From contig BDDD01001955.1 of the NCBI GenBank assembly GCA_001972305.1, positions 148,055 to 212,054 on the forward strand: a stretch of 64,000 bases of DNA. The letters run 5' to 3'. Below the pieces are notes generated by a model. It was not told where the DNA came from, made no database searches, and saw only the letters and a list, made by a program, of their open reading frames with translations. The position numbers were made by a program, and so were the translations under genes. Shown in pieces: positions 11,186 through 23,270 of this stretch. The stretch's first letter is position 1; every line of letters starts with the position of its first letter. This stretch comes from Cephalotus follicularis (Eukaryota > Streptophyta > Magnoliopsida > Oxalidales > Cephalotaceae).

Positions 11186-13015
11186 TGTATATCACTTTCT
11201 TGGCGCCTTCAAATGCACATGAAACGTGTTAGCGATGCTTGCACGGCGCTAGGCATGCGCAAGGCAAGTGGCCTTAGCAATTGCATGCAAAGGGATGTGG
11301 CTATCATCACCTGCAATTGCAGAAAATGAGACGAAAGAACAAAAAACTAGGAAAGAGGGGAAATGGGGAAATGGGACCTGGGAGATGCATGCAACAGAAA
11401 TAGAGAAGGGAAGAGAAAGTTTCCCAAAGCATAAATGCTCCTTTCTTCATCCCTGGTTCGGCTAAACACCTGACTGTGAACAAGAAAGGAAAAATAGTTA
11501 GGAGAGATAAACACTTCCTCCATTGTTGAGTGGACCAAAGCTTGGAGAGCTTGAGGATTGGAGATGCTCGAACCAAGACTTAAAGAGGTGGACATTCTAG
11601 TTCCTAACTTGGAAAAAAGAGGTAGGGGACATTAGTGAATTTGTACACGCAAATTGACATCAAAAGTTACTGGTTTTTTTTATTTCTGGTATGCATGAAT
11701 TGCATGTTAAATTTGGATGGTTGGATTGCTAATATGTTTACTGTGAACTGTAAACTGATCATGCATGTGTAATCTAAGTCAATAATCGAATTGGATTTGC
11801 ATGATTATTGAGTTGTTTTCCCTAGTTTTGGTTGGAACAATGAAAGTGACGCCCCTGGACTGTTTAAGCGTCGACGCTCACGTTAAGCGTCAACGCCTTC
11901 ATGTGTAAAAACGGAAATAAACATCGATTTTCAAGAAAGCGTTGACGACTTGCATGAACAATTGCAGAGCTGGGAAAATTTTTTATGGTTTGCATGCAAT
12001 GTTCACTGGTGATTTGCATGAATGGTTGATGGACTGATGAATTGGTTACATGTATGGATAACCTGTAGTGTGTATCACATCCGTGAGTAAGATTTATGGG
12101 ATTTCATGGAAGTTTGGAGGTTGGATTTTCCCATGGAATGGAGACTGCTGAAGTGATATCATCTGGTATCACGAAGCGTCGACGCCTTTGGTAAAGAGTC
12201 GAGGCCTTTAGTTTTGATACGCCTGAAATTGAATGCATGAAACATTGACACTTTGAGGTGATAAGCGTCGATGCCCAGAGGATAAGCGTGGTTTGAATGA
12301 TTTTACTGGGATTGGACATGTTAGCTCCAAAACGACTCTAGAAACGACTCTAGGCACGTTTGAGCATATGGTTGCATTGCACTTGCATTTTATTGGGTCT
12401 GGATTGTGGATTGTTGATTGAACTGGATTGTTTAATTGCTTTAAAAATGACTTATCATTTTTAGGGAGTTGCACACTTGAATTGTTGCAAATCGCTATTT
12501 TGCATAAACTGCTATGTTCAAACTGAAACGTAGTTTTGAAAATGGATTGATGCATGTTTTGAATAAACATGCCGTTTAAAAAGGATTGTTACATATTTTA
12601 AACAAATGTGTCGTTTGAAGTATTTTACGATGCATATTTTACTTGGAAAAGGGATTGTTTCATATATTGGCAAATATATACGTTTTCAAGTGTTTATTTT
12701 TATAAATGACTTGAATTGGATTGTGATTGAGGATTGTGCCGTATTAGTTGCAACGGTGGAGATGCCATCGACTCTAGTGGGTGGGTTGGACTCTTGGGGC
12801 CAGGAGTTGGCGAGAGGAACCCATGTGTTGTAGTCAATAGTCGTCGTTCTAACTACTTTGGATTGGGGCCTGCTTCGAGTCATCCGGAGAGTGGTGGCCG
12901 GAGTGAGGAGCATAGTGTCTGGGCCAGGAGTTGGCGGCGCCTTCGTAGTTATGCAAATGGATTGTTGGATTGTAGCCATTTGGCCTATTTGCTCTATTGG
13001 CCGTTATACATGTAT

Positions 13016-13065
<50 letters not shown>

Positions 13066-13610
13066 GTATTATTATCAGATACTATGTATTGCATCCACGA
13101 TTGCATACATTACATGACATGCATTATCTTGGATCCCGAATTATATTTATGACTTTACTACTTAGCTGAGTGAGGACAAAGGCTAACGCCCCACTATTGC
13201 AGATTGATACGGCAGGTTTTATGGCTACGGGCTATGGGATTGAAGAGAAGACAGAGATATTTTCTCTTATGTACTATTCTCGAACAATGAACATTGTTAT
13301 TTGTATTTGGGTTATTGTATTTGATGGATAATATGTTTATCCTGGATAATGGTATTTTGTAATCATACTTATTATCATGCTCCATTTTCTGAGAAATCGA
13401 CGAGGATGTTGGGTTTGTAATAAACAAATCGGTATCACGTAGTATGGGATGCGTGATATGTTAATGAATTCAGCTATTTATATAATGCTTCCGCTATTGT
13501 TATATGTTGGAAAGTTTTTAAATTTTTCCACAAATGGTATAAGCTGGATTATGTTATGTTGATTGCTATTACCGCTTTAATGTTGTACATTGTAAAAACG
13601 GGGTGTGACA
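11186..13610 (+). repeat. G2 5' LTR (left ~310 bases missing)
   Basis: This matches the G2 3' LTR from 35494 onward ('tgtatatcacttt', then a lysine-rich shadow region) and ends in GGGGTGTGACA at 13610. GTCGAC-core motifs occur at about 11869-11955 and 12175-12275. A CA/TA microsatellite at 13021-13065 is absent from the 3' LTR. The region 11186-13610 holds no gene; its short reading frames are incidental. Confidence 0.9.
13021..13065. repeat. (CA)15(TA)7 microsatellite
   Basis: Fifteen CA units are followed by about seven TA units within the G2 5' LTR. The partner LTR has only 'cacatatatatg' at the same place (about 37255-37266). Confidence 0.97.
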
Positions 13611-13614
13611 ACAG

Positions 13615-13626
13615 TGGTATCAGAGC
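13615..13626 (+). other. G2 primer-binding site (initiator tRNA-Met)
   Basis: TGGTATCAGAGC lies four bases after the 5' LTR end and is complementary to initiator tRNA-Met. A degenerate second copy ('tggtaaaagagc') lies near 13692. Confidence 0.92.
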
Positions 13627-13841
13627 TTATATTCCTTTTATAAGCTATCGCTAGGATACTATCCTTGGCAACTAAATGATTGATACTACAATGGTGGTAA
13701 AAGAGCATATTCCATATATGCTTAACTTGGCAATTAAACGGATGGAAAAGGGAATTGTCCAAATTAATAAATTCCTTGACAATTAACGAATTTCTTCATT
13801 GAGATGATTACTAATGACATCATTTTGTATAGGAACCAATT

Positions 13842-15070
13842 ATGGACGGAAGAAGAAGGCGTGGAAGGCCAAGTGTTGTTGAGGAGAATATTCCGCAAGC
13901 AGCAAATGTTCCCCAAAATGTGAATGACGAGAGGGATCTGATGGCCCGTATTGCAGATTTCTTTCAGCGGCAGATGGCTGTTAATGCGGCTCCTACGGAG
14001 GAGTTGAGACGAAATCGTGCTCAGGCTCAGCCACAATACCAGGCTCTCGTTCATCACCCTCGGGAGGACAGAATTTCATTTGGGAGGAATTTTGAGAGAT
14101 TCATGAGGCAGAATCCCCCGAGTTTTCGAGGAGAGCTTGATGCTACCATTGCTAAGAGGTGGTTACAGGAACTCGAAAAGATCTCTGAGGTAATGGATTG
14201 CACCGATGATCAAAAGCTGAAATTTACAGTATACCGACTATGGGGAGAGGCCACTCACTGGTGGGAGATGGTCAAGGCAAGATGGGAGTCAGCTAGACTC
14301 GATAGTACGTGGGAGAGATTCCAGAGAGCGTTCCTCGATTCCTATGTACCTTGGGTTGAGCAGTAGAGAAGGGAGACAGAGCTTCTTGAATTGCGTCAAG
14401 GGTAGATGACAGTGGCAAAGTATCAAGCAAGGTTCATGAAGCTAGCCAGACATTCACCATATCTGGTAGCTCATGAAGTAAAGAAGATAAGGAGGTTCTT
14501 GAGAGGGTTGCGACCGGATCTTCGGTCGAGGATTAGGGCTATGGAGCTGGGTACTTTTTCAGAGGTCGCTCAGAAAGCGAGGCTGCCAGAGAGCATATCC
14601 AGTGTTGACCGAGCGTACAGGGCCCATGCATAGCAGAGCAAGCAGAGCCCTACACAGGCTAGATAGGATTCTTCGAAGTGGCAGGGTAGTGGATCTCCTA
14701 CAAAGTCATCCAAAAATAGATCACAGTAGACTGCCACTCATTGTACTCCTAGTAAGGGGAGTAATGCACAAACTGAAGTTTGTTTTCATTGTGGTCGGGC
14801 TGGACTTCAACAGAAGGATTTCTAGAAGAAGAATGGTTTATGTTTGAGGTGTGGGACAGTTGGACATTTAGCGAGGGACTGTCTGAGGAGTCAGTCTACA
14901 GCACGTACGGGAGCTGCGGGTGGTAGCAGTGGTGCGCCTGGACCATCACAGCGGAGGGATACCGGCAAGGGTATCGTGAAAGGTAGAGTTTTTACTTTGG
15001 CTCAAATACTGGTTTCGGAGGCTACCTCAGTTGTTGGAGGTATACTATACATTTTTGGTTTTCTGCTAGA
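13842..15070 (+). pseudogene. G2 gag (broken)
   Basis: ATG 13842 opens a 174-codon frame (RRRRGRPSVVEENIPQ at its start) through the gag core (NPPSFRGE, WLQELEKI, THWWEMVKARW) to a TAG at 14364-14366. It resumes in the same frame with ELLELRQG and, after another TAG near 14404, a block ending EVAQKARLPES. Further stops and frameshifts follow. The zinc knuckle CLRCGTVGHLARDC (CX2CX4HX4C) lies at 14841-14882 and is intact, but an upstream stop separates it from the core. The product would coat and package element RNA. Confidence 0.88.
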
Positions 15071-16236
15071 GTGTTGATGGATCCTGGAGCATCGCATTCA
15101 TTCATAGATTCACGATTTGCATCATGCTTAGATATGACACCGGATTGTATGCCTTATGCGCTTGATGTGAGTACACCTGCTGGAGTTTCCATGTGTACGG
15201 ATTATATGTATAGGGGTTGTGTGATATCCATGGCGGGTATTTCCTTATATGCTGATTTGATTGTATTGACCCCTTCATGATTTTGATGTCATCTTGGGAA
15301 TGGATTGGTTGTCAGCCCATCGTGCTCACATGGACTGTTACAACAAGCTGTGGATTTTTATCTACCTAATGGACCTACTTTTCAGTCCATGGGAGACAAG
15401 GGGTTTTCTAGACCAATTATATCCTACATCGGTGCGTCGAGGTATCCTGAGAGGGGATGCGAAGGATATTTAGCCTATGTTATTGATCGGAGGAAGGAGA
15501 AAGGTAAAGTCTTGGAGGAAATTCTTGTTGTAAATGAATTTCCTGATATAATTTTCGCAGATTTGGTGTCCTTACCACCAAAAATGAGTATGGAGTTTGT
15601 CATTGATCTAGCACCTGGTACGGCTCCTATTTCAAAGGCACCTTGCCGAATGGCTTCTACAGAGTTGCAAGTTTTTGAAATTGTAGTTACAAGACCTAAT
15701 TGATTAAGGTTTTGTGCGACCTATTGTTTCTCTGTGGGGAGTACAAGTTCTATCTGTGAAGAAGAAGGATGGATCGATGAGGCTTTGTATCGACTACCGG
15801 ATTATGAATAAAGCAACGAACAAGAATAAATATCCTCTTCCGCACATTGAGGATTTGTTCGACCAGCTGCAAGGGTCGAGAGTATTTTCTAAACTCGATT
15901 TGAGGTCGGGTTATCATCAGCTGAGGGTGAGGGAAGGAGATATTGAGAAGACTGCCTTCCGGACGAGTTATGATCACTATGAGTTCTTAGTAATGCCATT
16001 TGGTGTTACCAACGCACTGGCAGCATTCGTGTCATTGATGAATGTTGTGTTTCGACCGTACCTGGATCAGTTCATCATTGCGTTTATTGACGAAATATTA
16101 GTGTACTCGAGGAGCGAGGAGGAGCATGCTTTCCATATGAGGTTGGTTTTGTAGATTCTCAGAGAGCGGCAGCTGTATGCCAAGTTCGGCAAGTGCGAAT
16201 TTTGGCTTGACCATGTGATCTTTCTTGGTCACATTG
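15071..16236 (+). pseudogene. G2 pol, part 1: protease and N-terminal RT (broken)
   Basis: Protease begins with [18 protein letters not shown]; a frameshift falls near 15270 just before the expected DVILGMDWL, which reappears in another frame (MDWLSAHRAHMDC). The RT follows with [46 protein letters not shown] and FIDEILVYS near 16084-16110. In that motif the second catalytic Asp of FIDD is Glu. A stop near 16152 and the G4 insertion at 16237 (after CATTG) end this part; pol resumes at 31129. Confidence 0.88.
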
Positions 16237-16292
16237 TGTCACACCCCGTTCATCGAGAAGGTAACAGTAAAGCAGTAAGGCAATTAACACAT
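16237..16292 (-). repeat. G4 3' LTR, outer end
   Basis: Read in reverse, this 56-bp piece matches the end of the G1 5' LTR ('gccttaccgctttaatg...ggggtgtgaca'). It is cut at 16293 by the G3 insertion; the rest of this LTR is at 23515-25176. Confidence 0.88.
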
Positions 16293-17479
16293 TGTAATAC
16301 CCTGCTTGCCTGTACGTATTTTCTTACGGGTTTTATTTGTTTTCGTTTAAGTAATTGTATGTTTTTTCGTTGGGTTTATGTTTTGGGCTGACTGATACCA
16401 GCCTTAATTTTGGGTATGTTGGTATGGGTATTTTGTTTGGTGTATTTAGTCATGTTATCATTATTATTACAAAACCGTTTTACCAAATACATAATTATTA
16501 TCTTACATTTATATATAATTTTATTAAATTGTATTTTTAGAAATTGTTTTAAAACAAAATCCTTTTTTTTATTTCTTTCCTTTTATTTTTCCTCTCAAAC
16601 TCTCCCTCTCTTTCACGACATCTCTCTCCCTCTCAATCACTCTCTCCCGTATCCCATTCTTTCCTATCTCCCTCTCCCTCACAACTCTATCTCTTTCCTT
16701 CTTATCTCCCAAAAAATCAGCCCTATTTCCTTATCCAGCAGATTGGATTTTCCCTTTTTGCTATCCTTCCCGTTTTGGTCTCTTGTTGATAAATATGTAG
16801 GCCAAAGTCTTTGTTTCTGCGATATCTCTTTGCTGTGATTGCTGCCGAACCTGCCATTGGAAGAGTCATTGTGTTTTTGGTGTTCTTGCTTCATTAATCA
16901 GGTTAGTTTCTTCATGGTTTCAATGTAGGAATCCTTTTTGGCAATGTTGGTATAGTTGGCAGGCTTGAATTTTTATGTCTTCCTTTTGTTTTTCTTTTTG
17001 ATCATCCATTGTGTCATTCGTATTGGTGTTCCTGCAACTGTTTTTGACATCCAACAGGTTGGTTTCCTATATTGTTATGTCTTGGCAATTGGTTTTGGAT
17101 TGTTGCCATCAAAATTTTTGTATATTGGTTGCTAGAGGAGTAGTTTTGATTTCTACCTCCTGCTTTCTATCAATAATAATTCCTGTGGTTGTAACGATCT
17201 GTAGACACATAGGACATGTTATGTAATCTGGTTTTGATGCATGTGATCATCATAAATTGACATAATTGAAAGTATGCAATTGTATGTTATGGTTTAAAGT
17301 CGTTGTCACCTTAAATAATTTTCTTTCAACATGTCTTTGTCGAATTCTGTGTTGTAACAATGTTTTACATGCCATATGAAGTTGTTTTGCATGTTGGTAA
17401 TCTTCTGGTGTCGAAAAATCCGAGTCTTGGTTGCTAAAATTGCACAAAATCGCACTGAACTGCTGTTCTGTCACCAGAA

Positions 17480-17687
17480 CAGCCGACTGCCCATATGAAC
17501 AAGTCGACTGTCTAGTTTGAATAGTCGACTGCATTGTGCAAACAGCCGACTATCTTGTGTTGAGTAGTTGACTGGACCCCTGATTCAGTCGACTGCCTGC
17601 AGTTTGGGTTGAGTAGTTGACTGGCCCTGTTGTGTAGTCGACTGCCACCCCTTGTTAGTTGACTGGATTTTTGAAACAGACGGCTGG
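17480..17687 (+). promoter_or_regulatory. Ten-copy YAGTCGACTG array at 21-bp register (function unknown)
   Basis: Core positions (TCGA or one-base variants) are 17483, 17504, 17525, 17546, 17568, 17589, 17617, 17638, 17659 and 17680: spacings 21, 21, 21, 22, 21, 28, 21, 21, 21. The 10-bp palindrome YAGTCGACTG is kept (variants TTGA, CCGA, ACGG) while the 11-bp spacers are unrelated to each other. That pattern is unlike a simple tandem duplication and suggests selection on motif and helical phase; the binder is unknown. Confidence 0.8.
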
Positions 17688-18278
17688 AATGTCCTGTAGC
17701 TTTCTGTTTTCATCCGTTTATTCTTTCGATGATCCGGGTCTATTTCTAAACATCGTTATGATTCTGTTTTATGCTCAAAAAGAATTTTAGACCCTTATTT
17801 GAACATTGTTATGTTTTTTAGATTATTGTGCTACGTGAAGCAAAATAAATTTACCGGATATTCGTAAGTTAATCTGTGGTCGCATAAGGTACGGATTCTT
17901 CGTTCCTTGATACACTCTTACTGATTCGATTCTTTTTTGAAAATAAATACAGATTCTTGTTTTGGGTTATTATTCAGTTTTGTGAATATGCTTCCTTTTG
18001 GTTTATGAACTCCGTTATATTTGGATTTTGAAAATAAAGTCACTTGATATTTTATGAAGTAACAATTTCTGACTTTATAATGTGTTTACGAAAAGTTATG
18101 CAATCATCTCTTTATTGTGAAATTAAATGAGTTGATTTTTCTGATTATGAAAGTATGTGAAACTATATCGTTTGAGAACGATTTATGATAATGTTTGGGA
18201 ATACATTTTCTATGTGTTTTAAATGATTTGATGAAATCATAGTTTTTGAAATGGTGAAATACTGAGCTTTTATAACCA

Positions 18279-18297
18279 CCTATGGGGGTACCATAGG
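18279..18297 (+). repeat. Hairpin in G3 LTR
   Basis: CCTATGG (18279-18285) and CCATAGG (18291-18297) form a perfect 7-bp stem with loop GGGTA. Confidence 0.75.
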
Positions 18298-18954
18298 CAT
18301 GCTGTGAGCCTGGCACGGGGGCATGACACTTCCCGTAACGGTGTGATTTGTTTACGGCGTCTCTCTAGGATATCCTTTGATAGGATTTTGGATAGAGGCG
18401 TATAGATCGATCCTAGTTATATGTTATTGGGTTATGTTTTGGGATATGGGAATTGTATGTGTTGTGCCGTATACTGCAATTCCATTTGGCAATGTGGGTA
18501 TCGCGAACCCTTGCTACTATATGATATGTTATGGGTTTTGGTGCTCAGTTATGGATCCTATGTTTGGGAAAGGTACACTTTATGGTTTTCAAAGTTATGA
18601 ACTTGGTTTATATGTTTTTCTGTGGGCATTTATAAAACATGTTTAAAATATCGTTTTGGAAATCTTCTTGCTTTAAAATATCGTTTACTGTTTTATATTC
18701 TATATCCGTACTGAGGTTTGCTCAGCCGCGTTTTTGTTTCCATGGGCAGGTGATCAGGAGCAAAGGGGCAATGTGTGATGAGAGTGACTCCCATATGTCT
18801 GAGGATCATCTAGGAGCTGATCCCTCTGTGTTTATGTGGTCGTAGTGGGGACCCGTTTATTAAACAATATATTAAATTGATTTCTTACCTTTGGATTACG
18901 CATAAGTTTCAGTTTATGATCAGATTTTATATGTTTTGGATATGCTTTAAACCA

Positions 18955-19761
18955 NNNNNNNNNNNNNNNNNNNNNNNNNNNNNNNNNNNNNNNNNNNNNN
19001 NNNNNNNNNNNNNNNNNNNNNNNNNNNNNNNNNNNNNNNNNNNNNNNNNNNNNNNNNNNNNNNNNNNNNNNNNNNNNNNNNNNNNNNNNNNNNNNNNNNN
19101 NNNNNNNNNNNNNNNNNNNNNNNNNNNNNNNNNNNNNNNNNNNNNNNNNNNNNNNNNNNNNNNNNNNNNNNNNNNNNNNNNNNNNNNNNNNNNNNNNNNN
19201 NNNNNNNNNNNNNNNNNNNNNNNNNNNNNNNNNNNNNNNNNNNNNNNNNNNNNNNNNNNNNNNNNNNNNNNNNNNNNNNNNNNNNNNNNNNNNNNNNNNN
19301 NNNNNNNNNNNNNNNNNNNNNNNNNNNNNNNNNNNNNNNNNNNNNNNNNNNNNNNNNNNNNNNNNNNNNNNNNNNNNNNNNNNNNNNNNNNNNNNNNNNN
19401 NNNNNNNNNNNNNNNNNNNNNNNNNNNNNNNNNNNNNNNNNNNNNNNNNNNNNNNNNNNNNNNNNNNNNNNNNNNNNNNNNNNNNNNNNNNNNNNNNNNN
19501 NNNNNNNNNNNNNNNNNNNNNNNNNNNNNNNNNNNNNNNNNNNNNNNNNNNNNNNNNNNNNNNNNNNNNNNNNNNNNNNNNNNNNNNNNNNNNNNNNNNN
19601 NNNNNNNNNNNNNNNNNNNNNNNNNNNNNNNNNNNNNNNNNNNNNNNNNNNNNNNNNNNNNNNNNNNNNNNNNNNNNNNNNNNNNNNNNNNNNNNNNNNN
19701 NNNNNNNNNNNNNNNNNNNNNNNNNNNNNNNNNNNNNNNNNNNNNNNNNNNNNNNNNNNNN
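18955..19761. other. Assembly gap (807 N)
   Basis: Unsequenced run. By position it should hold the G3 LTR 3' end, the primer-binding site and the gag leader. Reading frames spanning it have no meaning. Confidence 0.99.
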
Positions 19762-19796
19762 CAGTTTGATATCACGTGTTTCGGTTTCTTTCGTAG

Positions 19797-20981
19797 ATGG
19801 TACGCACAAGAAACACTCCTCAGAGAACTGCACCAGCTGGGGCTCGAAATGAAGTCAGAAACGAGCCTTCTGTGGAAGAGTTAGTTCGTCAGGCAGTTGC
19901 TCAGGAAGTGAATCGTGTTATGCAACAACAGAATCGGGAACAAGTTGTTGAGGAGAATGCTCCGGCAGAGGTTCAGAGGGATATGGAAATTGGGGATAGG
20001 CATGGCACACCTACTCATGTTTGGCTTGAGCGGTTTCAGAAACAGAGGCCGCAGTCTTTCAGTTTGGCTATGACACCAGTGGAAGCTGAACACTGGATAG
20101 CACATATGGAGAAGATCTTTAATGTTCTGAGGTATGACGATCAACAGAAAGTAAGGTTGGCGGCTTACAAACTCGAAGAGGATGCTCAGAAGTGGTGGAA
20201 TACTCTGAATTTGGCTAAGGGTGAAGGTTATGCTGATACTTTGTTATGGTCTGGGTTCTGGGAAGTCTTCTATCAGTAGTATTTCCCCACTGCTGATAAG
20301 GAGGCATATGCTAGAGAGTTCGTCAATACCACGCAGAAAGATGGAGAAACGGTTTCGGAGTTCTTGGCCCGTTTCACTAGATTGGCTGGGTTTGCTGAAC
20401 AAGCTGAAAAGTTCAAGTGGAAGATGCATTACCAGTTTAGAGGGAAGCTGATAAACTCCAGGTTTGCGGATGTAGCTGAGGTTGCTAATGCTGCGAAAAA
20501 CATTGAGCTGGAGAGATCGGACTTCCAGGCAGCACGTCAGGAAGGGGATAAGAAGCGGTATAGGAGTGAACAAGATTATGGACAGCAGGGCAAGGGTCAA
20601 TGCAGTTCATGGAACAGGGGCAGAGGAGGTAAATAGCATAAGAGGAATCACAAGCAGACTAAAGATGGTAATCAACAGCGTCAGCAAGGAAATGATCAGA
20701 AGAATGCACAGGGAGCTGATGGGGCTAACCCTGATGTTCAGATTGCTAGATGTGATGCTTGTGGTAGGTATCATCCTGTCGGTACCTGTTATAAAGTCAG
20801 TGGGGCTTGTTTTGTGTGTGGACAGATGGGACACTTTGCGAAGGATTGTCAGGATCCTTGTGCTAAGGAAAGGAAGGGTAATGGTATGAATGTAGGGCAG
20901 CGCAACGTGGGAGGTCGAGTCTTTGCGATTACGACTCATCAGGCAGCTAATGCTCCAGGTACGGTTTCGGGTTTTTCATGA
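19797..20981 (+). pseudogene. G3 gag with zinc knuckles, fused to a protease remnant
   Basis: ATG 19797 opens MVRTRNTPQRTAP. A coiled, charged N-terminus (EELVRQAVAQEVNRVMQQQ) is followed by the gag core (FLER-like HVWLERFQKQRP, EAEHWIAHMEKIF, DAQKWWNTL). The frame stays open to 20981 apart from a TAG at 20277-20279 and a TAA at 20634-20636. Two zinc-binding segments follow near 20750-20850: a CDACGRYHPVGTC element and an intact knuckle CFVCGQMGHFAKDC. The frame ends just after [10 protein letters not shown], where a deletion has removed protease and half of RT. It is only lightly decayed compared with the other gags. Confidence 0.9.
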
Positions 20982-23233
20982 GTTTCTGGATCGGTTTGTG
21001 ATTGTGTTCATCGATGATATCCTTGTGTATTCGAAATCTAAGGAAGAACATGAAGATCAACTTCGAATAGTGCTTGGCATTCTGAGGAAGAATCAGCTAT
21101 ACGCAAAGTTCTCGAAATGTGAGTTTTGGTTGCAACGGGTGGCGTTTTTAGGCCATGTGGTTACAGCGGACGGGATTACTGTGGATCCTGCTATGGTTGA
21201 AGCTATTACTAAATGGCCGAGACCTGCTACAGTATCGAAAGTTAGGAGCTTTTTGGGTTTAGCTGGTTACTATAGGCGATTCGTGGAAGGCTTCTCCTCC
21301 ATAGCCTTGCCACTGACTCAGCTTATGAGGAAGGGAGCAAAGTTTGTGTGGAATGATGAACGGGAAGCAAGCTTCGAGAAACTAAAGAACGGTCTTGTGT
21401 CTGCACCGATTCTTCGTTTGCCATCTGGGTCGCGAGGATACCAGATTTACAGTGATGCTTCTAAAAAGGGTTTGGGTTGTGTTCTGATGCAGCACGGTCA
21501 TGTGATAGCATATGCTTCAAGACAATTGAAGCCTTATGAGTTGAATTACCCTACACATGATCTCGAGTTGGCGGCAGTTGTGTTTGCATTGAAGATTTGG
21601 AGGCACTACTTGTATGGAGAAACTTGTGACGTCTTTACCGAGTAAAGCAAACGTGGCAGCTGATGCTCTGAGTAGGAAGAGTTTTGGGAGTGTGGCGGCT
21701 TTGGTTACTCAGTCACATTTGATAGCTGATATGGAGCGATTGGATTTGAATCTGTTTGTTCGGGGTTCAGATGGATATATGGCTGGCATGTGTATGGAAC
21801 CTACCCTTATATCTTGAATTAAGGCAGCTCAGGGTGATGACGATGAGCTTTGGGCCTTGGTTCAGAATGTTGAAAAGGGTAAACAGTCGGAGTTCCGTGT
21901 GGATGAGCATGGGGTGATCTGGTTGGGTAGTCGGTTGTGTGTTCCGGCAGATACTTCTATCAGAGATGCTGTCTTGTCTGAAGCGCATAGCTCTCCATTC
22001 TCTATACATCCGAGATCTACAAAAATGTACAGAGACTTAAAGGAAAATTTCTGGTGGAATGGAATGAAGAGGGATGTAGCAGAATTTGTCGGGAAGTGTT
22101 TGGTCTGTCAGCAGTCCAAGATCAAACACCAACGTGCTAGTGGTTTGTTACAGCCCTTGGAAGTTCCAGTATAGAAATGGGAGAGTATTGCGATGGATTT
22201 TGTTACGGGCTTGCCAAGAACTTACAGGAGAAACGATGTTATTTGGGTTGTTGTGGATCGGTTGACCAAATTAGCTCACTTCTTGGCAATCCGAGAGGAT
22301 TTTTCTTTGGACGGCTTGGCGGAGATTTTCCAGCAGGAGATTGTGAGACTTCATGGGACTCCTGTATCTATTGTTTCGGATAGGGATCCCCGTTTCACTT
22401 CACGTTTTTGGAAGGGATTTCAGAAAGCTTGGGGTACTAGGCTAAATTTCAATACAGCTTTCCATCCATAGACAGATGGGCAGACGGAGAGGACCATTCA
22501 GACCTTAGAAGATATGTTGAGCTCTTGTGAATTGGACTGGACTGGAAGCTGGGATGAGTATTTGAGCCTAGTGGAGTTCGCCTACAATAATAGTTGGCAT
22601 GCTAGTATTCGTATGGCTCCGTTTGAAGCTCTTTATGGGAGGAAATGTCGAGCTCCGACATGCTGGGATGAAGTCGGAGAAAGGGTTATCGAGGGACCAG
22701 AAAAAGTACGAATCACTACTGAGAAAGTGGCAATCGCAAGGGAGAGGTTGAAGACAGCTCAATCTCGACAGAAAAGTTATGCGGATAAACATCGAAAGGA
22801 TTTGGAGTTCAAACTAGGTGAACATGTGTTCTTAAAAGTTTCACCTTGGAAAGGCGTCCGACGGTTTGGACTGAAGGGAAAGTTGAGTCCTCGGTTTATA
22901 AGACCATTTGAGATTCTGGAGAGGGTTGGAGCAGTTGCGTATTGGTTAGCTTTGCCTCCACAGGTATCTCATGTTCATGATGTGTTCCATGTGTCCTTGT
23001 TGAGGGGTTACCAGTATCATCCCCTACACGTGGTCCACTATCCTTTGGACAACATTCGGGAGGATTTATCTTATGATGAGGAGGCGGAGGCTATTTTGGA
23101 TCGACAGGAGCGGGTTACGCGTAGCAAGACCGTTCCGTTTGTGAAGGTGTTATGGAAGAACCATCCTGAACATGCGGCTACTTGGGAGATCGAGGAGCAC
23201 ATTCGGGAACGATACCCTCGTTTGTTCGTTTAA
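20970..23233 (+). pseudogene. G3 pol remnant: C-terminal RT, RNase H, integrase, chromodomain
   Basis: Pol begins abruptly within RT (VFHEFLDRF, then FIDDILVYS with both Asp intact); protease and the N-terminal RT are deleted. RNase H has YSDAS and LELAA intact but is cut near 21642: about 26 codons covering the rest of TDHKSL and the linker are missing, and the frame resumes at [13 protein letters not shown]. Integrase: HHCC from about 21990, MDFVTG, VSDRDPRF and TERT, so all three catalytic acids remain, with stops at 22173 and 22469. The chromodomain ends RERYPRLFV at 23233. Confidence 0.92.
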
Positions 23234-23270
23234 GGTATGTATATGTTAAGATTTTGGGACGAAATCTTCT

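Larger units (their letters stand above)
16293..18954 (+). repeat. G3 5' LTR (right end in assembly gap)
   Basis: It starts TGTAATACCCTG directly after the G4 LTR fragment. It is rich in pyrimidine tracts (16560-16760), holds the ten-copy GTCGAC-core array at 17480-17687 and has a hairpin CCTATGG/CCATAGG at 18279-18297. Its right boundary and primer-binding site are not seen because of the N run. No gene is present; short frames here are incidental. Confidence 0.8.

Noticed and set aside
12734-13169. Overlapping frames with Thr-His and Ile-Tyr runs
   Set aside because: They are translations of the CA/TA microsatellite in the G2 5' LTR.
13690-13703. Second primer-binding site in G2
   Set aside because: It has several mismatches to the tRNA end and is not next to an LTR end.
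17480-17687. CRISPR-like repeat-spacer look of the 21-bp array
   Set aside because: Repeats of 10 bp and spacers of 11 bp are far too short, the setting is a plant LTR, and no cas genes occur.
18832-19884. Long open frames across the N run
   Set aside because: They are open only because unknown bases cannot form stops.
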